This document shows, piece by piece, positions 1-7,569 of a DNA stretch of 10,666 bases. This DNA comes from JBBDWK01 sp040902885 (GTDB taxonomy: Bacteria; Acidobacteriota; Terriglobia; Bryobacterales; Bryobacteraceae), in NCBI GenBank assembly GCA_040902885.1, contig JBBDWK010000112.1, positions 1-10,666 on the forward strand, written 5' to 3'. The notes under the pieces were generated by a model, which worked only from the letters and a program-made list of their open reading frames with translations, was not told the origin of the DNA and ran no database searches. Made by a program: the position numbers and the translations under genes. Each line of letters starts with the position of its first letter. The first letter of the stretch is position 1.

Positions 1-16
1 AGCGCGCTACCCGGCC

Positions 17-45
17 TTGACTTGGTCTCGGGGGTCAACTATTCT
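17..45 (+). promoter_or_regulatory. Sigma70-like promoter of the TonB-receptor operon
   Basis: A TTGACT hexamer at 17-22 is followed, after exactly 17 bp, by TATTCT at 40-45. The -35 matches the TTGACA consensus at 5 of 6 positions and the -10 matches TATAAT at 4 of 6. Transcription would start near 52, giving a leader of about 37 nt before the ATG at 89. The same -10 hexamer with the same spacer recurs twice at the right end of the window, which supports a real promoter class in this genome. This is a sequence reading only; no start site is known. Confidence 0.6.
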
Positions 46-88
46 GCTTCACACTGGGGACCTAGTGCTGTTTCGGAAGGGAGCTAGC

Positions 89-3000
89 ATGGAGAGTCTA
101 CGCGCTTTTCGTATCGCGGCTGCTGCCTTGCTGTTCGGCGGCCAAATTTGGGGTCAGTCGCTTACAGGCACCCTCACCGGAATCGTCACCGATTCTTCGG
201 GCGCGGCCGTGCCGCAGGCGCAGATTATTTTGAGAAACGACGCTTCCGGCGACGTGCGGCGCACCGTGACGAACGACCAGGGCTACTTCACCATCGCGGC
301 GGTCTTCGCCGGTTCCTACAACGTGGCCATTGAAGCCACCGGATTCGCCAAGCTGGAGCGAACGGGCATCGTCTTCAACCCCGGCGACAAGCGCCATCTG
401 TCGGACCTGGTTCTCCAGGTCGGCGCCACCACGGAGACGGTCACGGTCACCTCGGCGGCGGCCAGCATTACCACGATCGACTCCGGAGAGAAGAGTGCCG
501 TGATCAACGCGCAGCAGCTCCAGAACATCGCCGTGGTGGGGCGCAGCGCGGCGGAGCTCATCAAAATTCTTCCCGGCATGGCCCCGACGGGCAGCGGCGT
601 GGAAAACAAGCCCGGATTCAGCGGCGAAGTCATCGGCATCAACGGCAACGGCGATGGCGGCCGGCAGAGCGCGCTGGGCTACTATGCCGCGAACGGCACG
701 CGCACCGCCGCCATGGATATTGTCACGGACGGGGCGCATACCGCCGACCCCGGCTGCAATTGCGCCACGCCCGTCAATCCCAACGTCGATATGCTGCAGG
801 AGTTCAAGGTGCTGTCCTCGAATTACAGCGCCGAGCATGCCAAAGGCCCCGTGGTTCTCAATGCGATCACCAAATCCGGCGGAAGCTCGTTCCACGGGAT
901 GGGCTACTACTACATCCGCGACCACAACTTGAACTCCAACGACTGGCAGTTGAACCGCGCGGGACAAAAGCGGCCCGCAAACCAGTTCCAGTTTCCCGGG
1001 TTCAATATCGGCGGACCGGTCATCGTTCCGGGAACGAACTTCAACAAGGACCGGAACAAGCTCTTTTTCTTCGCCGGCTACGAGTTCTTCAAGCAGCGCC
1101 TCGACACGGGCGTCCTCTCCACCATCGTGCCGACCGAAGCCATGCGCGCCGGGGATTTCACCGATACGGCCTATCTCTCCAGGCTGGGCTCGAGCGAGGG
1201 CAACCGCACCCCCAGCCTTCCGGCCAGTGGCATCGTGAACGGACGCGTTCCCGCGAACCAGATCGATCCCGCCGGCCGGATTCTGATGAATCTTCTGCCT
1301 CCGCCGAATGTCGATCCGGCGGCGAACGGCGGGAATAACTACGTCAACGCGCTGCTCATCGACCAGCCCATGCACCAGTTCGTGACCCGCGTGGATTACA
1401 ACGTCTCCGATTACACGAAACTGTTCGTGCGCTACAATCTCCAGCGCGAGACACAGAACTTCCCCGTTCAACTTTGGGGCCGCGAGAACTTTGCCGTTCC
1501 CTACCCGACGGCCACTGTGGGCGACAACGTTTCGGACTCGGTCAGCGCCAGCTACACCAAGGTGTTCAGCCCGACGATGACCAATGAGGCCGTCTTCGGG
1601 TACACCTTCGTCGACTTTCCCAATCGTCTGGACGATCCTTCGAAGGTCTCACGCGCCAACCTTGGGTACCCCTACCAGGGCATCTTCAAGTCTGGCGTCG
1701 ACCAGATTCCCAACTTCCGCAACAATTCCGGACTGGCGACGGTTTTCAATCGCGGCGGATTCAACCCCATCTATCCGGCCACCAAATGGCTGATCTCTTT
1801 CAGCGACAACTTCTCCGTGTTCCGCGGACGCCATAGCTTGAAGGCCGGATTTTTCTGGGAGACGATCATCCAGCAGCAGCCGAGCGGCGGCGAGTCGCAG
1901 GGCCGCGTGGTCTATCGCACGGATCACCAGCTCACCACGGGCAATGCCTACGCCGATCTGCTGACAGGCCGCTACTCGTCCTACTTCGAGCAGAATTCGA
2001 ATATCAATGTGAACCAGGCGTTCCAGACTTTCGAGTTCTACCTGCAGGACAGCTGGAAGGTGCGGCCGAACTTCACTCTGGAGCTAGGGGCGCGGTTCGC
2101 CCATCTCGGCCCCTGGTACGACCGCGAGGGGATCGGTTTCGGCGTCTTCGATCCCGCGCGCTACAGCGACGACCCGGCCGAACTGCCGAATCTCACGGGA
2201 CTGGTCTACCAAAAGATCGATTCGAAGATTCCAACCTCCGGCGGCACTATCGCGCCGCTGTTCTTCATGCCGCGGGTTGGCTTCGCGTGGGACCTGAACA
2301 GCTCCGGGAAGACGGTTCTGCGGGGCGGCTTCGGCGCCTTCCGGTATCACGATCCCACCTGCTGCGGCGGCACTTTGAACGTGCCCGCCGGAGAGCGGAA
2401 TACGACGGTGGCAACGCAGGGGCTGATTAAAGACCTCGACAACGTTGTCCCTCGCAGCGTTCGCATCGGGATCACAACCATGGACCCTAACGACGACACG
2501 CAGCCGATCAACTACAACTGGAGCTTCAGCATCGCGCGGCGCCTCGCCGGCGACATGCTGCTGGAGACGGCTTACGTGGGAAATGCCAGCCGCGATCTGC
2601 TCAACGACGGCATTCGCGATATCAACCTGGTTCCTTACGGAGCCATGTTCTCCAATCCCACCGGCAACCCCGACGATTTTCGGCCGCGGCGCAATTACGG
2701 CGCCATCAACCAGATCAGCCGCACTTTCTTTCAGGACTATCACTCGTGGCAGACCACACTGCAGCGCACCCGCGGCAACCTGACGTACGCCCTGGCTTAT
2801 ACGCTGTCGAAGACCACGGGCATCCGCGGCGGAGGGCAGGGAAGCGCCGCAGATCAGTTCAATCCGCTGAACAACCACGGAATCCTGGCCTACGACCGGC
2901 GGCACATGTTCAACATTTCCTATGTGTACGAGCTGCCCAGATTCGTCGGCAACAATCCCGCGCTGGGCGCCCTCGTCAACGGGTGGCAGATCTCCGGGAT

Positions 3001-3496
3001 CAGCCAGTTCGCGAGCGGCGTGGATACTCAGTCCAACACTTCCGTCAACTTTTCTCTTCTCGGCTTCCTGCCGAACGGACAGCGCATCAACGAGCGGTGG
3101 ATTAACGGCACAAACGGTCTGTCCGCTATGCCGCTGCTCACCTGCGATCCAGGCAAGAACCTGCAGCCCGGCCAGTACGTCAACGGCAATTGCTTCGCTC
3201 CTCCCACCCCAGGCAACAACGGACCGGCGGTGATGCCGGCGGCTTACGGCCCGTGGCTGATCAACCACGATATTTCGCTGTTCAAGAACTGGGCGCTGGG
3301 CGAATCGCGCAAATTCCAGTTCCGCGCCAATTTCTTCAACTTCCCCAACCATCCGCTGGTGACCTTCCGCAACGGCGACCCGAACCTGGTGCTGAGTTTC
3401 GATCAGAGCGGGAAGCTGAGCAATCCGCGTTTTGGTTATACGGATGTGAAGACCGGACGGCGCGTGATACAGCTTGGGATCAAGTTTTATTTTTAG
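89..3496 (+). CDS. Oar-like TonB-dependent outer-membrane receptor
   Basis: This 1135-aa protein should be an outer-membrane beta-barrel that imports a ligand using TonB energy; the substrate cannot be told from sequence. Residues 1 to about 22 are a signal peptide (MESLRAFRIAAAALLFGG then QIWGQ). Residues about 25-105 are a carboxypeptidase-regulatory-like Ig-type domain (GTLTGIVTDSSGAAVPQAQI, later GYFTI and GSYNVAIEATGF). A plug-like region follows (NAQQLQNIAVVGRSAAELIK, then LQEFKVLSSNYSAEHAKGP and NAITKSGGSSFHG). The rest is barrel, with many alternating aromatic strands and a C-terminal phenylalanine (LGIKFYF) as expected for BAM-dependent insertion. The length fits the Oar-like family. 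The ATG at 89 is chosen because GGAAGGGAG at 75-83 lies 5 nt upstream and the signal peptide starts there. A longer frame from TTG at 17 would begin in the -35 box. It is the first gene of a likely operon; no SusD-like partner follows. Oddities are a C-N-C pair at residues 223 and 225 and further cysteines in the loops. Confidence 0.93.
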   Translation: MESLRAFRIAAAALLFGGQIWGQSLTGTLTGIVTDSSGAAVPQAQIILRNDASGDVRRTVTNDQGYFTIAAVFAGSYNVAIEATGFAKLERTGIVFNPGDKRHLSDLVLQVGATTETVTVTSAAASITTIDSGEKSAVINAQQLQNIAVVGRSAAELIKILPGMAPTGSGVENKPGFSGEVIGINGNGDGGRQSALGYYAANGTRTAAMDIVTDGAHTADPGCNCATPVNPNVDMLQEFKVLSSNYSAEHAKGPVVLNAITKSGGSSFHGMGYYYIRDHNLNSNDWQLNRAGQKRPANQFQFPGFNIGGPVIVPGTNFNKDRNKLFFFAGYEFFKQRLDTGVLSTIVPTEAMRAGDFTDTAYLSRLGSSEGNRTPSLPASGIVNGRVPANQIDPAGRILMNLLPPPNVDPAANGGNNYVNALLIDQPMHQFVTRVDYNVSDYTKLFVRYNLQRETQNFPVQLWGRENFAVPYPTATVGDNVSDSVSASYTKVFSPTMTNEAVFGYTFVDFPNRLDDPSKVSRANLGYPYQGIFKSGVDQIPNFRNNSGLATVFNRGGFNPIYPATKWLISFSDNFSVFRGRHSLKAGFFWETIIQQQPSGGESQGRVVYRTDHQLTTGNAYADLLTGRYSSYFEQNSNINVNQAFQTFEFYLQDSWKVRPNFTLELGARFAHLGPWYDREGIGFGVFDPARYSDDPAELPNLTGLVYQKIDSKIPTSGGTIAPLFFMPRVGFAWDLNSSGKTVLRGGFGAFRYHDPTCCGGTLNVPAGERNTTVATQGLIKDLDNVVPRSVRIGITTMDPNDDTQPINYNWSFSIARRLAGDMLLETAYVGNASRDLLNDGIRDINLVPYGAMFSNPTGNPDDFRPRRNYGAINQISRTFFQDYHSWQTTLQRTRGNLTYALAYTLSKTTGIRGGGQGSAADQFNPLNNHGILAYDRRHMFNISYVYELPRFVGNNPALGALVNGWQISGISQFASGVDTQSNTSVNFSLLGFLPNGQRINERWINGTNGLSAMPLLTCDPGKNLQPGQYVNGNCFAPPTPGNNGPAVMPAAYGPWLINHDISLFKNWALGESRKFQFRANFFNFPNHPLVTFRNGDPNLVLSFDQSGKLSNPRFGYTDVKTGRRVIQLGIKFYF

Positions 3497-3562
3497 CCGC
3501 GAACGGGGCGAATGAACGCGGCGCTCATTTGCGTTTATTTGTGTCTGTTCACGGCGGCGGCT
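3495..3562. repeat. Imperfect inverted repeat resembling a dispersed intergenic repeat
   Basis: The outer ends are AGCCGC (3495-3500) and its complement GCGGCT (3557-3562). Further in, GAAC (3501-3504) pairs with GTTC (3547-3550), and AATGAACGC (3511-3519) pairs with GCGTTTATT (3531-3539) with one mismatch. The arms are therefore related but contain small indels. The pattern (GCCGCGAA, AATGAACGCG, GCGTTTATTTG) resembles repeats I recall as common between genes in Acidobacteriota, Planctomycetes and Cyanobacteria. Such repeats are often mistranslated as peptides containing LICVYLRLF. Here the repeat covers the last two bases of the upstream stop codon and codons 1-17 of the TPR gene. The repeat-family assignment is from memory. 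Confidence 0.55.
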
Positions 3563-4588
3563 CAAGATCCGGCGGCATACTTCAAAAGAGCGCTGGAATT
3601 CCACCAGGCCGGCAAGATCGAGGATGCGGTTCGCCAGTATCGGATCTGCTTGCAGCTTCGGCCCGATTGGGTGGAAGCGCGCTCCAATTTAGGAGCGGCG
3701 CTTTCGCGTTTGGGACATTACGATGAGGCCGCAGCCGAGTATCAGACTGCCCTGAAGTTGGCTCCGGACAACTTTCAAGCCAGGCTCAATCTTGCTCTGG
3801 CATATTACAAGGCCGCGCGCATGCAGGCCGCCGTAGCTGAATTGAGCCGGTTGCGCACGGCGAATCCGAATCATGAGCAGGTGGCGCTGCTGCTGGCCGA
3901 CGCCTGGTTCCGGCTGGGAGAGAATAGGAAGGTGATCGAGGTCCTGAGTCCTTTATCCTCGAACGAACAGAACCTGGCTGTCGCTTATCTGCTCGGCACG
4001 GCGCTCATCCGGGAAGGCGAGGCTGGACGTGGGCAGGTCTTCATCGACCGCATTATGCGGCGTGGCGAGACCTCCGAAGCGCATCTGCTGCTCGGCCTGG
4101 CCCAGTTGCGCAACCGGCAGTACCCGGAGGCCATACGCCACTTCAATCGTGCGCTCGAGCTGAATCCGGAGGTGGAAGGCGGGTTGTCGCTGCTCGGCCA
4201 GGCGTTGCTCGGACAAGACGAGCGCGAGCGTGCGCGCAAGGCCTTCTCGCAGGCCATAGCGGCCTCGCCGAACGACTTTGACGCGCATTTCCATCTGGGC
4301 GTCATGCTGAGAGAGGACCGCGAGATCGAAGCCGCGCTGAAACATCTCGAACGAGCGCATCAACTGCGGCCCTCCGCCGTCAGGGTAAGCTATCAAATTG
4401 GCTTGGCGCTGCTGGCGGCAGGCCGCAACGAAGAAGCACGCGAAGTTTTGGAGAAGATCGTAGCCGCCGCCCCGGATTTCGTGGAGGCCCACACATCGCT
4501 CGCCACTGCCTATTACCGCTTGAAGCGCAAGGCCGATGGCGACCGTCATCGCGAGACTGAGCGCAGGTTGCGTCAGAGCCGGCAATGA
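3512..4588 (+). CDS. Secreted tetratricopeptide-repeat protein
   Basis: This 358-aa protein is built almost wholly of TPR helical pairs, so it probably acts as a periplasmic or envelope protein-binding scaffold; no enzymatic motif is present. Residues 1-17 (MNAALICVYLCLFTAAA) read as a short signal peptide with cleavage near AAA-Q. About ten 34-residue TPR units run from residue 18 to the end. Clear ones include WVEARSNLGAALSRLGHYDE, EAHLLLGLAQLRNRQYPEAI and FDAHFHLGVMLREDREIEAA, each closing with the usual NP/AP/RP-type turn. The start ATG lies 15 bp after the receptor stop with only a weak GGGG (3504-3507) upstream, so translation may be coupled to the receptor gene. The end overlaps the next gene by ATGA. 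Start codon and signal peptide lie within the inverted repeat at 3495-3562. TPR genes beside ASPIC/UnbV genes are frequent in acidobacterial genomes, which suggests a physical partnership (inference). Confidence 0.9.
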   Translation: MNAALICVYLCLFTAAAQDPAAYFKRALEFHQAGKIEDAVRQYRICLQLRPDWVEARSNLGAALSRLGHYDEAAAEYQTALKLAPDNFQARLNLALAYYKAARMQAAVAELSRLRTANPNHEQVALLLADAWFRLGENRKVIEVLSPLSSNEQNLAVAYLLGTALIREGEAGRGQVFIDRIMRRGETSEAHLLLGLAQLRNRQYPEAIRHFNRALELNPEVEGGLSLLGQALLGQDERERARKAFSQAIAASPNDFDAHFHLGVMLREDREIEAALKHLERAHQLRPSAVRVSYQIGLALLAAGRNEEAREVLEKIVAAAPDFVEAHTSLATAYYRLKRKADGDRHRETERRLRQSRQ

Positions 4589-6231
4589 AGCGCCTGCTGC
4601 TTATCAGTCTGCTGGCTGGCGGATCGCCGGCGCTTTTCGACGAAGTCCCGCCCGCGAAGACAGGCATTACGTGGACGCACAACGCGGGCCGTTCCGAGCG
4701 GCGTCACCTGCCCGAGGCCGTCGGGTCCGGCGGCGCCTTTTTCGATTACGATAACGACGGCTGGATGGACATCTACCTGGTCAACTCCGGGCCAGCGGGG
4801 TTCTTCCGGCCCGAGACGCCGCTGCGCAACGCGCTCTATCGAAACAACGGCGACGGGACCTTCAGCGACGTCGCCGAGCGAGCGCGCGCCGCCGGCGGCG
4901 TTTATGGCATGGGCGTCGCCGCAGCCGATTACGACAACGACGGCGACACCGACCTTTTTGTCACGGCGCACGGTTCCACCATCCTCTATCGGAACAACGG
5001 CGATGGCGCATTCACCGATGTGGCCGCTCAGGCAGGCGTTCGCGTAGAAGGATGGACAACATCCGCCGCATGGTTCGACTTCAACCAGGACAGTTGGCTC
5101 GACCTATTCGTATGCAGCTTTGCGCGCTACACGCAGGAAGACTGGGACACCTGCGGCAGAAACGCCGAAGGCAAGCCGTTCTACTGCATCCCGCGCCAGT
5201 TCGAACCGGCGTCCAGTCTGCTTTTCCAAAACAACGGCGATGGCACGTTCCGCCGCGCCGATGGAGGAACGGACATCGAGCGCGCCAAGGGGAAGGCGCT
5301 GGGCGTGGTGACCACGGACGTGAACAACGACGGGCGCCTGGATCTGTTCGTGGCCAACGACACCGTACAGAACTTTCTGTTTGTGAACCGCGGCCCGGGG
5401 ACGGACGGGCATCGCTGGGAGGAGATCGCTCTGCCGGCCGAGGTTGCCTATTCCCTCGACGGCCAGCCCCGCTCGGGAATGGGTGTGGATGCCGCGGACG
5501 TGGACGGCGACGGCTTTGAAGAGCTGTTCGTCTCCAACGTGGATCACGAAGGCTTCGCGTTGTACCGCAACAACGGCGATGAAACCTATGCGGATGAATC
5601 GCACCTTCACGATATCGCCCGAACCACCCGGCTGCTCAGCGGATGGGGCCTGAAATTCTTCGATTACAACAACGACGGCGCGCTCGACCTGATTCTGGCC
5701 AACGGCCATCCGGACGACATGATCGAGCGCCACAAGCGCGATGTGCAGTATCGCGAACCCCTCCTGCTGTTCGAAGGAAAAGCGGGCAAACTGCGAGACG
5801 TCTCGGCTGCGGCCGGAGCGGCGTTCGCCAAGCCGATGTCCGCCCGCGGGCTCGCCATCGGGGACTACGATAACGACGGCAGGGCCGACGTCCTGGTGAT
5901 CAACAACAACGAGCCGCCCGTACTCATCAAGAACCGCGCCTCGCAACACCACTGGCTGGGCCTCCGGTTGATTGGCACCAGGTCAAACCGGGACGCGGTC
6001 GGCGCACGGATTACATGGTCGGCAGGTGGAGTCCGGCGCATCCGGCACAAGCGCGGCGGCGGCAGCTATCTCTCTTCGCACGACCCGCGCGAGATCCTCG
6101 GGCTGGGCGCCGCAACCAGGATCGATTGGCTGGAAATCCGCTGGCCCGGCCCCAGCGGGACCGTGCAGCGGTTAACAGATTTAGAGGTGGACCGTTACCT
6201 CGTCATCAAAGAGGCGGCAAGCGCGAAGTGA
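4585..6231 (+). CDS. CRTAC1-type FG-GAP/VCBS propeller with C-terminal ASPIC/UnbV domain
   Basis: This 548-aa protein is predicted to be exported (MKRLLLISLLAGGSPAL) and to fold as a calcium-binding beta-propeller; its ligand is unknown. Seven acidic calcium-loop motifs of FG-GAP/VCBS type begin near residues 54 (DYDNDGWMD), 115 (DYDNDGDTD), 165 (DFNQDSWLD), 245 (DVNNDGRLD), 305 (DVDGDGFEE), 360 (DYNNDGALD) and 427 (DYDNDGRAD). They are spaced 50-80 residues apart, and the first two, fourth and fifth are near YRNNGDG-type strands. This fits a seven-bladed propeller. Residues about 470-540 (HHWLGLRLIGTRSNRDAVGA onward, GSYLSSHDPREILGLG, IRWPGP) form the ASPIC/UnbV domain. The only three cysteines are C177, C190 and C201, clustered between the third and fourth loops. 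The third loop has Ser in place of the usual Gly. The gene starts inside the TPR stop codon (ATGA overlap), implying translational coupling. The family is named after human CRTAC1, but bacterial members are mostly of unknown function. Confidence 0.92.
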   Translation: MKRLLLISLLAGGSPALFDEVPPAKTGITWTHNAGRSERRHLPEAVGSGGAFFDYDNDGWMDIYLVNSGPAGFFRPETPLRNALYRNNGDGTFSDVAERARAAGGVYGMGVAAADYDNDGDTDLFVTAHGSTILYRNNGDGAFTDVAAQAGVRVEGWTTSAAWFDFNQDSWLDLFVCSFARYTQEDWDTCGRNAEGKPFYCIPRQFEPASSLLFQNNGDGTFRRADGGTDIERAKGKALGVVTTDVNNDGRLDLFVANDTVQNFLFVNRGPGTDGHRWEEIALPAEVAYSLDGQPRSGMGVDAADVDGDGFEELFVSNVDHEGFALYRNNGDETYADESHLHDIARTTRLLSGWGLKFFDYNNDGALDLILANGHPDDMIERHKRDVQYREPLLLFEGKAGKLRDVSAAAGAAFAKPMSARGLAIGDYDNDGRADVLVINNNEPPVLIKNRASQHHWLGLRLIGTRSNRDAVGARITWSAGGVRRIRHKRGGGSYLSSHDPREILGLGAATRIDWLEIRWPGPSGTVQRLTDLEVDRYLVIKEAASAK

Positions 6232-6252
6232 AACAGGGCGGATGGAATTCGC

Positions 6253-6281
6253 TTGCGCGGGATGCGGCCTGCTGGCACAAT
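6253..6281 (+). promoter_or_regulatory. Possible glgC promoter
   Basis: TTGCGC (6253-6258), a 17-bp spacer and CACAAT (6276-6281) lie in the 75-bp gap before glgC. The match to consensus is modest (3 of 6 and 4 of 6). Transcription would begin near 6288, about 19 nt before the glgC ATG. The gap contains no obvious terminator, so read-through from the upstream operon is also possible. Confidence 0.35.
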
Positions 6282-6306
6282 ATGCCCTTGTAGTTGGCGG
6301 ATCCCT

Positions 6307-7560
6307 ATGCAGCTACGCGTCCTCGGAATCGTCCTCGCAGGCGGGAAGGGCACCCGCCTCTATCCGCTCACCAAGGAGCGCGCCAAGCCCGCCGTCCCCT
6401 TCGGCGGCCGATACCGGATCATTGACTTCGTCCTGAGCAACCTGATCAACTCCGGGATCTATTCCATCTACGTTCTGACGCAGTTCAAGAGCCAGTCGCT
6501 GCTCCAGCATCTGAGCGAGGGCTGGCAGTTCGGGGGGCCGCTCCGGAACCAATTCATTATCCCGGTGCCCGCGCAGATGCGCTCCGCGAGCGAGAACTGG
6601 TATCAGGGAACCGCGGACGCGATCTACCAGAACATCAATTTGATTGAGCAGACCGATCCCCACGTGGTGGCCATCTTCGGCGCCGATCATATCTATCGCA
6701 TGAACATCACGAGCATGGTGGAGTTCCACGAGCAGAAGCGGGCGCAGGTCACCGTGGCTGCGATCCCGGTGGAGCGCCGGCTTGCTGCCGAGTTCGGGGT
6801 AATCGAGACGGCGCCGGACGGACGGGTGATCGGCTTCCACGAGAAGCGGGCGGACGCGCCCACCATCCCGGGCGATCCCAGCCGGGTGTACGCGTCCATG
6901 GGGAACTATATTTTCTCGACGCGAAGCCTGCTGCGCGAGCTGCACCTGGATGCTTCCAGAGAGGAGTCCAGCCACGACTTCGGCCGCGACATTCTGCCGT
7001 CCATGGTGGGCCGGGCTGAGATCTACGCCTACGATTTCCGCTCCAACAGGATTCCGGGCGAGCGCGAGGACGCGCCCGCCTACTGGCGCGACGTGGGTAC
7101 GATCGAGGCGTACTACGAAGCCAACATGGACTTGCGCGCGGTGGCCCCGGAGCTGAACCTGTATAACCGGCAGTGGCCGCTGCGCACGGCCAGCTATCCC
7201 GAGCCGCCGGCTAAATTCACTTTTGACGACGCGGAACGGCGTGGCCACGCCATCGATTCCGTCGTATCGAGCGGCTCCATCCTTTCGGGAGGGATGGTGC
7301 GCGATTCGGTGCTGGGCCGCGCCGTGCGGGTTCACGCCGGAGCGCTGGTGGAAGATTCGGTCATTCTGGACAACTGCGACATCGGGCGGCGCGCAAAGAT
7401 ACGCCGCGCGATCCTGGACAAGAACGTGCGCGTGCCCGAGGGCGCAACCATAGGCTACGACCTGGAGTGCGACCGCAAGTACCATCACGTGACCGAGAGC
7501 GGCATCGTGGTGGTGGAGGGCGTCCGCAGCGCGGTCGGAATTTCGACTCTGTTTGTCTGA
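6307..7560 (+). CDS. glgC: Glucose-1-phosphate adenylyltransferase (ADP-glucose pyrophosphorylase)
   Basis: This cytoplasmic enzyme makes ADP-glucose and pyrophosphate from ATP and glucose-1-phosphate, the committed and regulated step of glycogen synthesis. The 417-aa length matches the family. The nucleotide-binding signature GIVLAGGKGTRLYPL is at residues 7-21, followed by RAKPAVPFGGRYRIIDF. WYQGTADAIYQN contains Y99, equivalent to E. coli Y114. GADHIYRMN contains D127, equivalent to catalytic D142. FHEKR contains K180, equivalent to the glucose-1-phosphate lysine K195. SSHDFGRDILPSM and YWRDVGTIEAYYEAN follow. Residues about 315-400 are hexapeptide-type left-handed beta-helix. The ATG at 6307 is preferred over the in-frame TTG at 6253 because the nucleotide loop then sits near the N-terminus and a GGCGG motif lies just upstream. 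The position of E. coli K39, linked to fructose-1,6-bisphosphate activation, is E24 here, so the activator may differ. No other glycogen gene is in the window. Confidence 0.95.
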   Translation: MQLRVLGIVLAGGKGTRLYPLTKERAKPAVPFGGRYRIIDFVLSNLINSGIYSIYVLTQFKSQSLLQHLSEGWQFGGPLRNQFIIPVPAQMRSASENWYQGTADAIYQNINLIEQTDPHVVAIFGADHIYRMNITSMVEFHEQKRAQVTVAAIPVERRLAAEFGVIETAPDGRVIGFHEKRADAPTIPGDPSRVYASMGNYIFSTRSLLRELHLDASREESSHDFGRDILPSMVGRAEIYAYDFRSNRIPGEREDAPAYWRDVGTIEAYYEANMDLRAVAPELNLYNRQWPLRTASYPEPPAKFTFDDAERRGHAIDSVVSSGSILSGGMVRDSVLGRAVRVHAGALVEDSVILDNCDIGRRAKIRRAILDKNVRVPEGATIGYDLECDRKYHHVTESGIVVVEGVRSAVGISTLFV

Positions 7561-7569
7561 GCCCCGCTG

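Noticed and set aside
17..88. N-terminal extension of the receptor from TTG at 17
   Set aside because: The TTG is part of the -35 hexamer, the added 24 residues are not signal-like, and the ATG at 89 has a good Shine-Dalgarno and starts a signal peptide.
98..1471. Long antisense open frame (457 aa) opposite the receptor gene
   Set aside because: It has no recognisable domain and is rich in Arg, Gly, Ala, Val and His as expected from reading GC-rich codons backwards. The sense frame has a clear family match.
2084..3604. Antisense open frame (506 aa) across the receptor 3' end and the inverted repeat
   Set aside because: Same composition artefact. Its N-terminal part simply reads the other strand of the repeat, and it has no ribosome site or domain.
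4744..5889. Recurring GATTACGATAACGACGG-like words as a possible nucleotide repeat array
   Set aside because: They encode the seven calcium loops of the propeller at irregular 50-80 residue spacing, so the repetition is at protein level.
6253..6306. N-terminal extension of glgC from TTG at 6253
   Set aside because: The 18 extra residues match nothing expected in GlgC, and the region better fits a promoter and leader.
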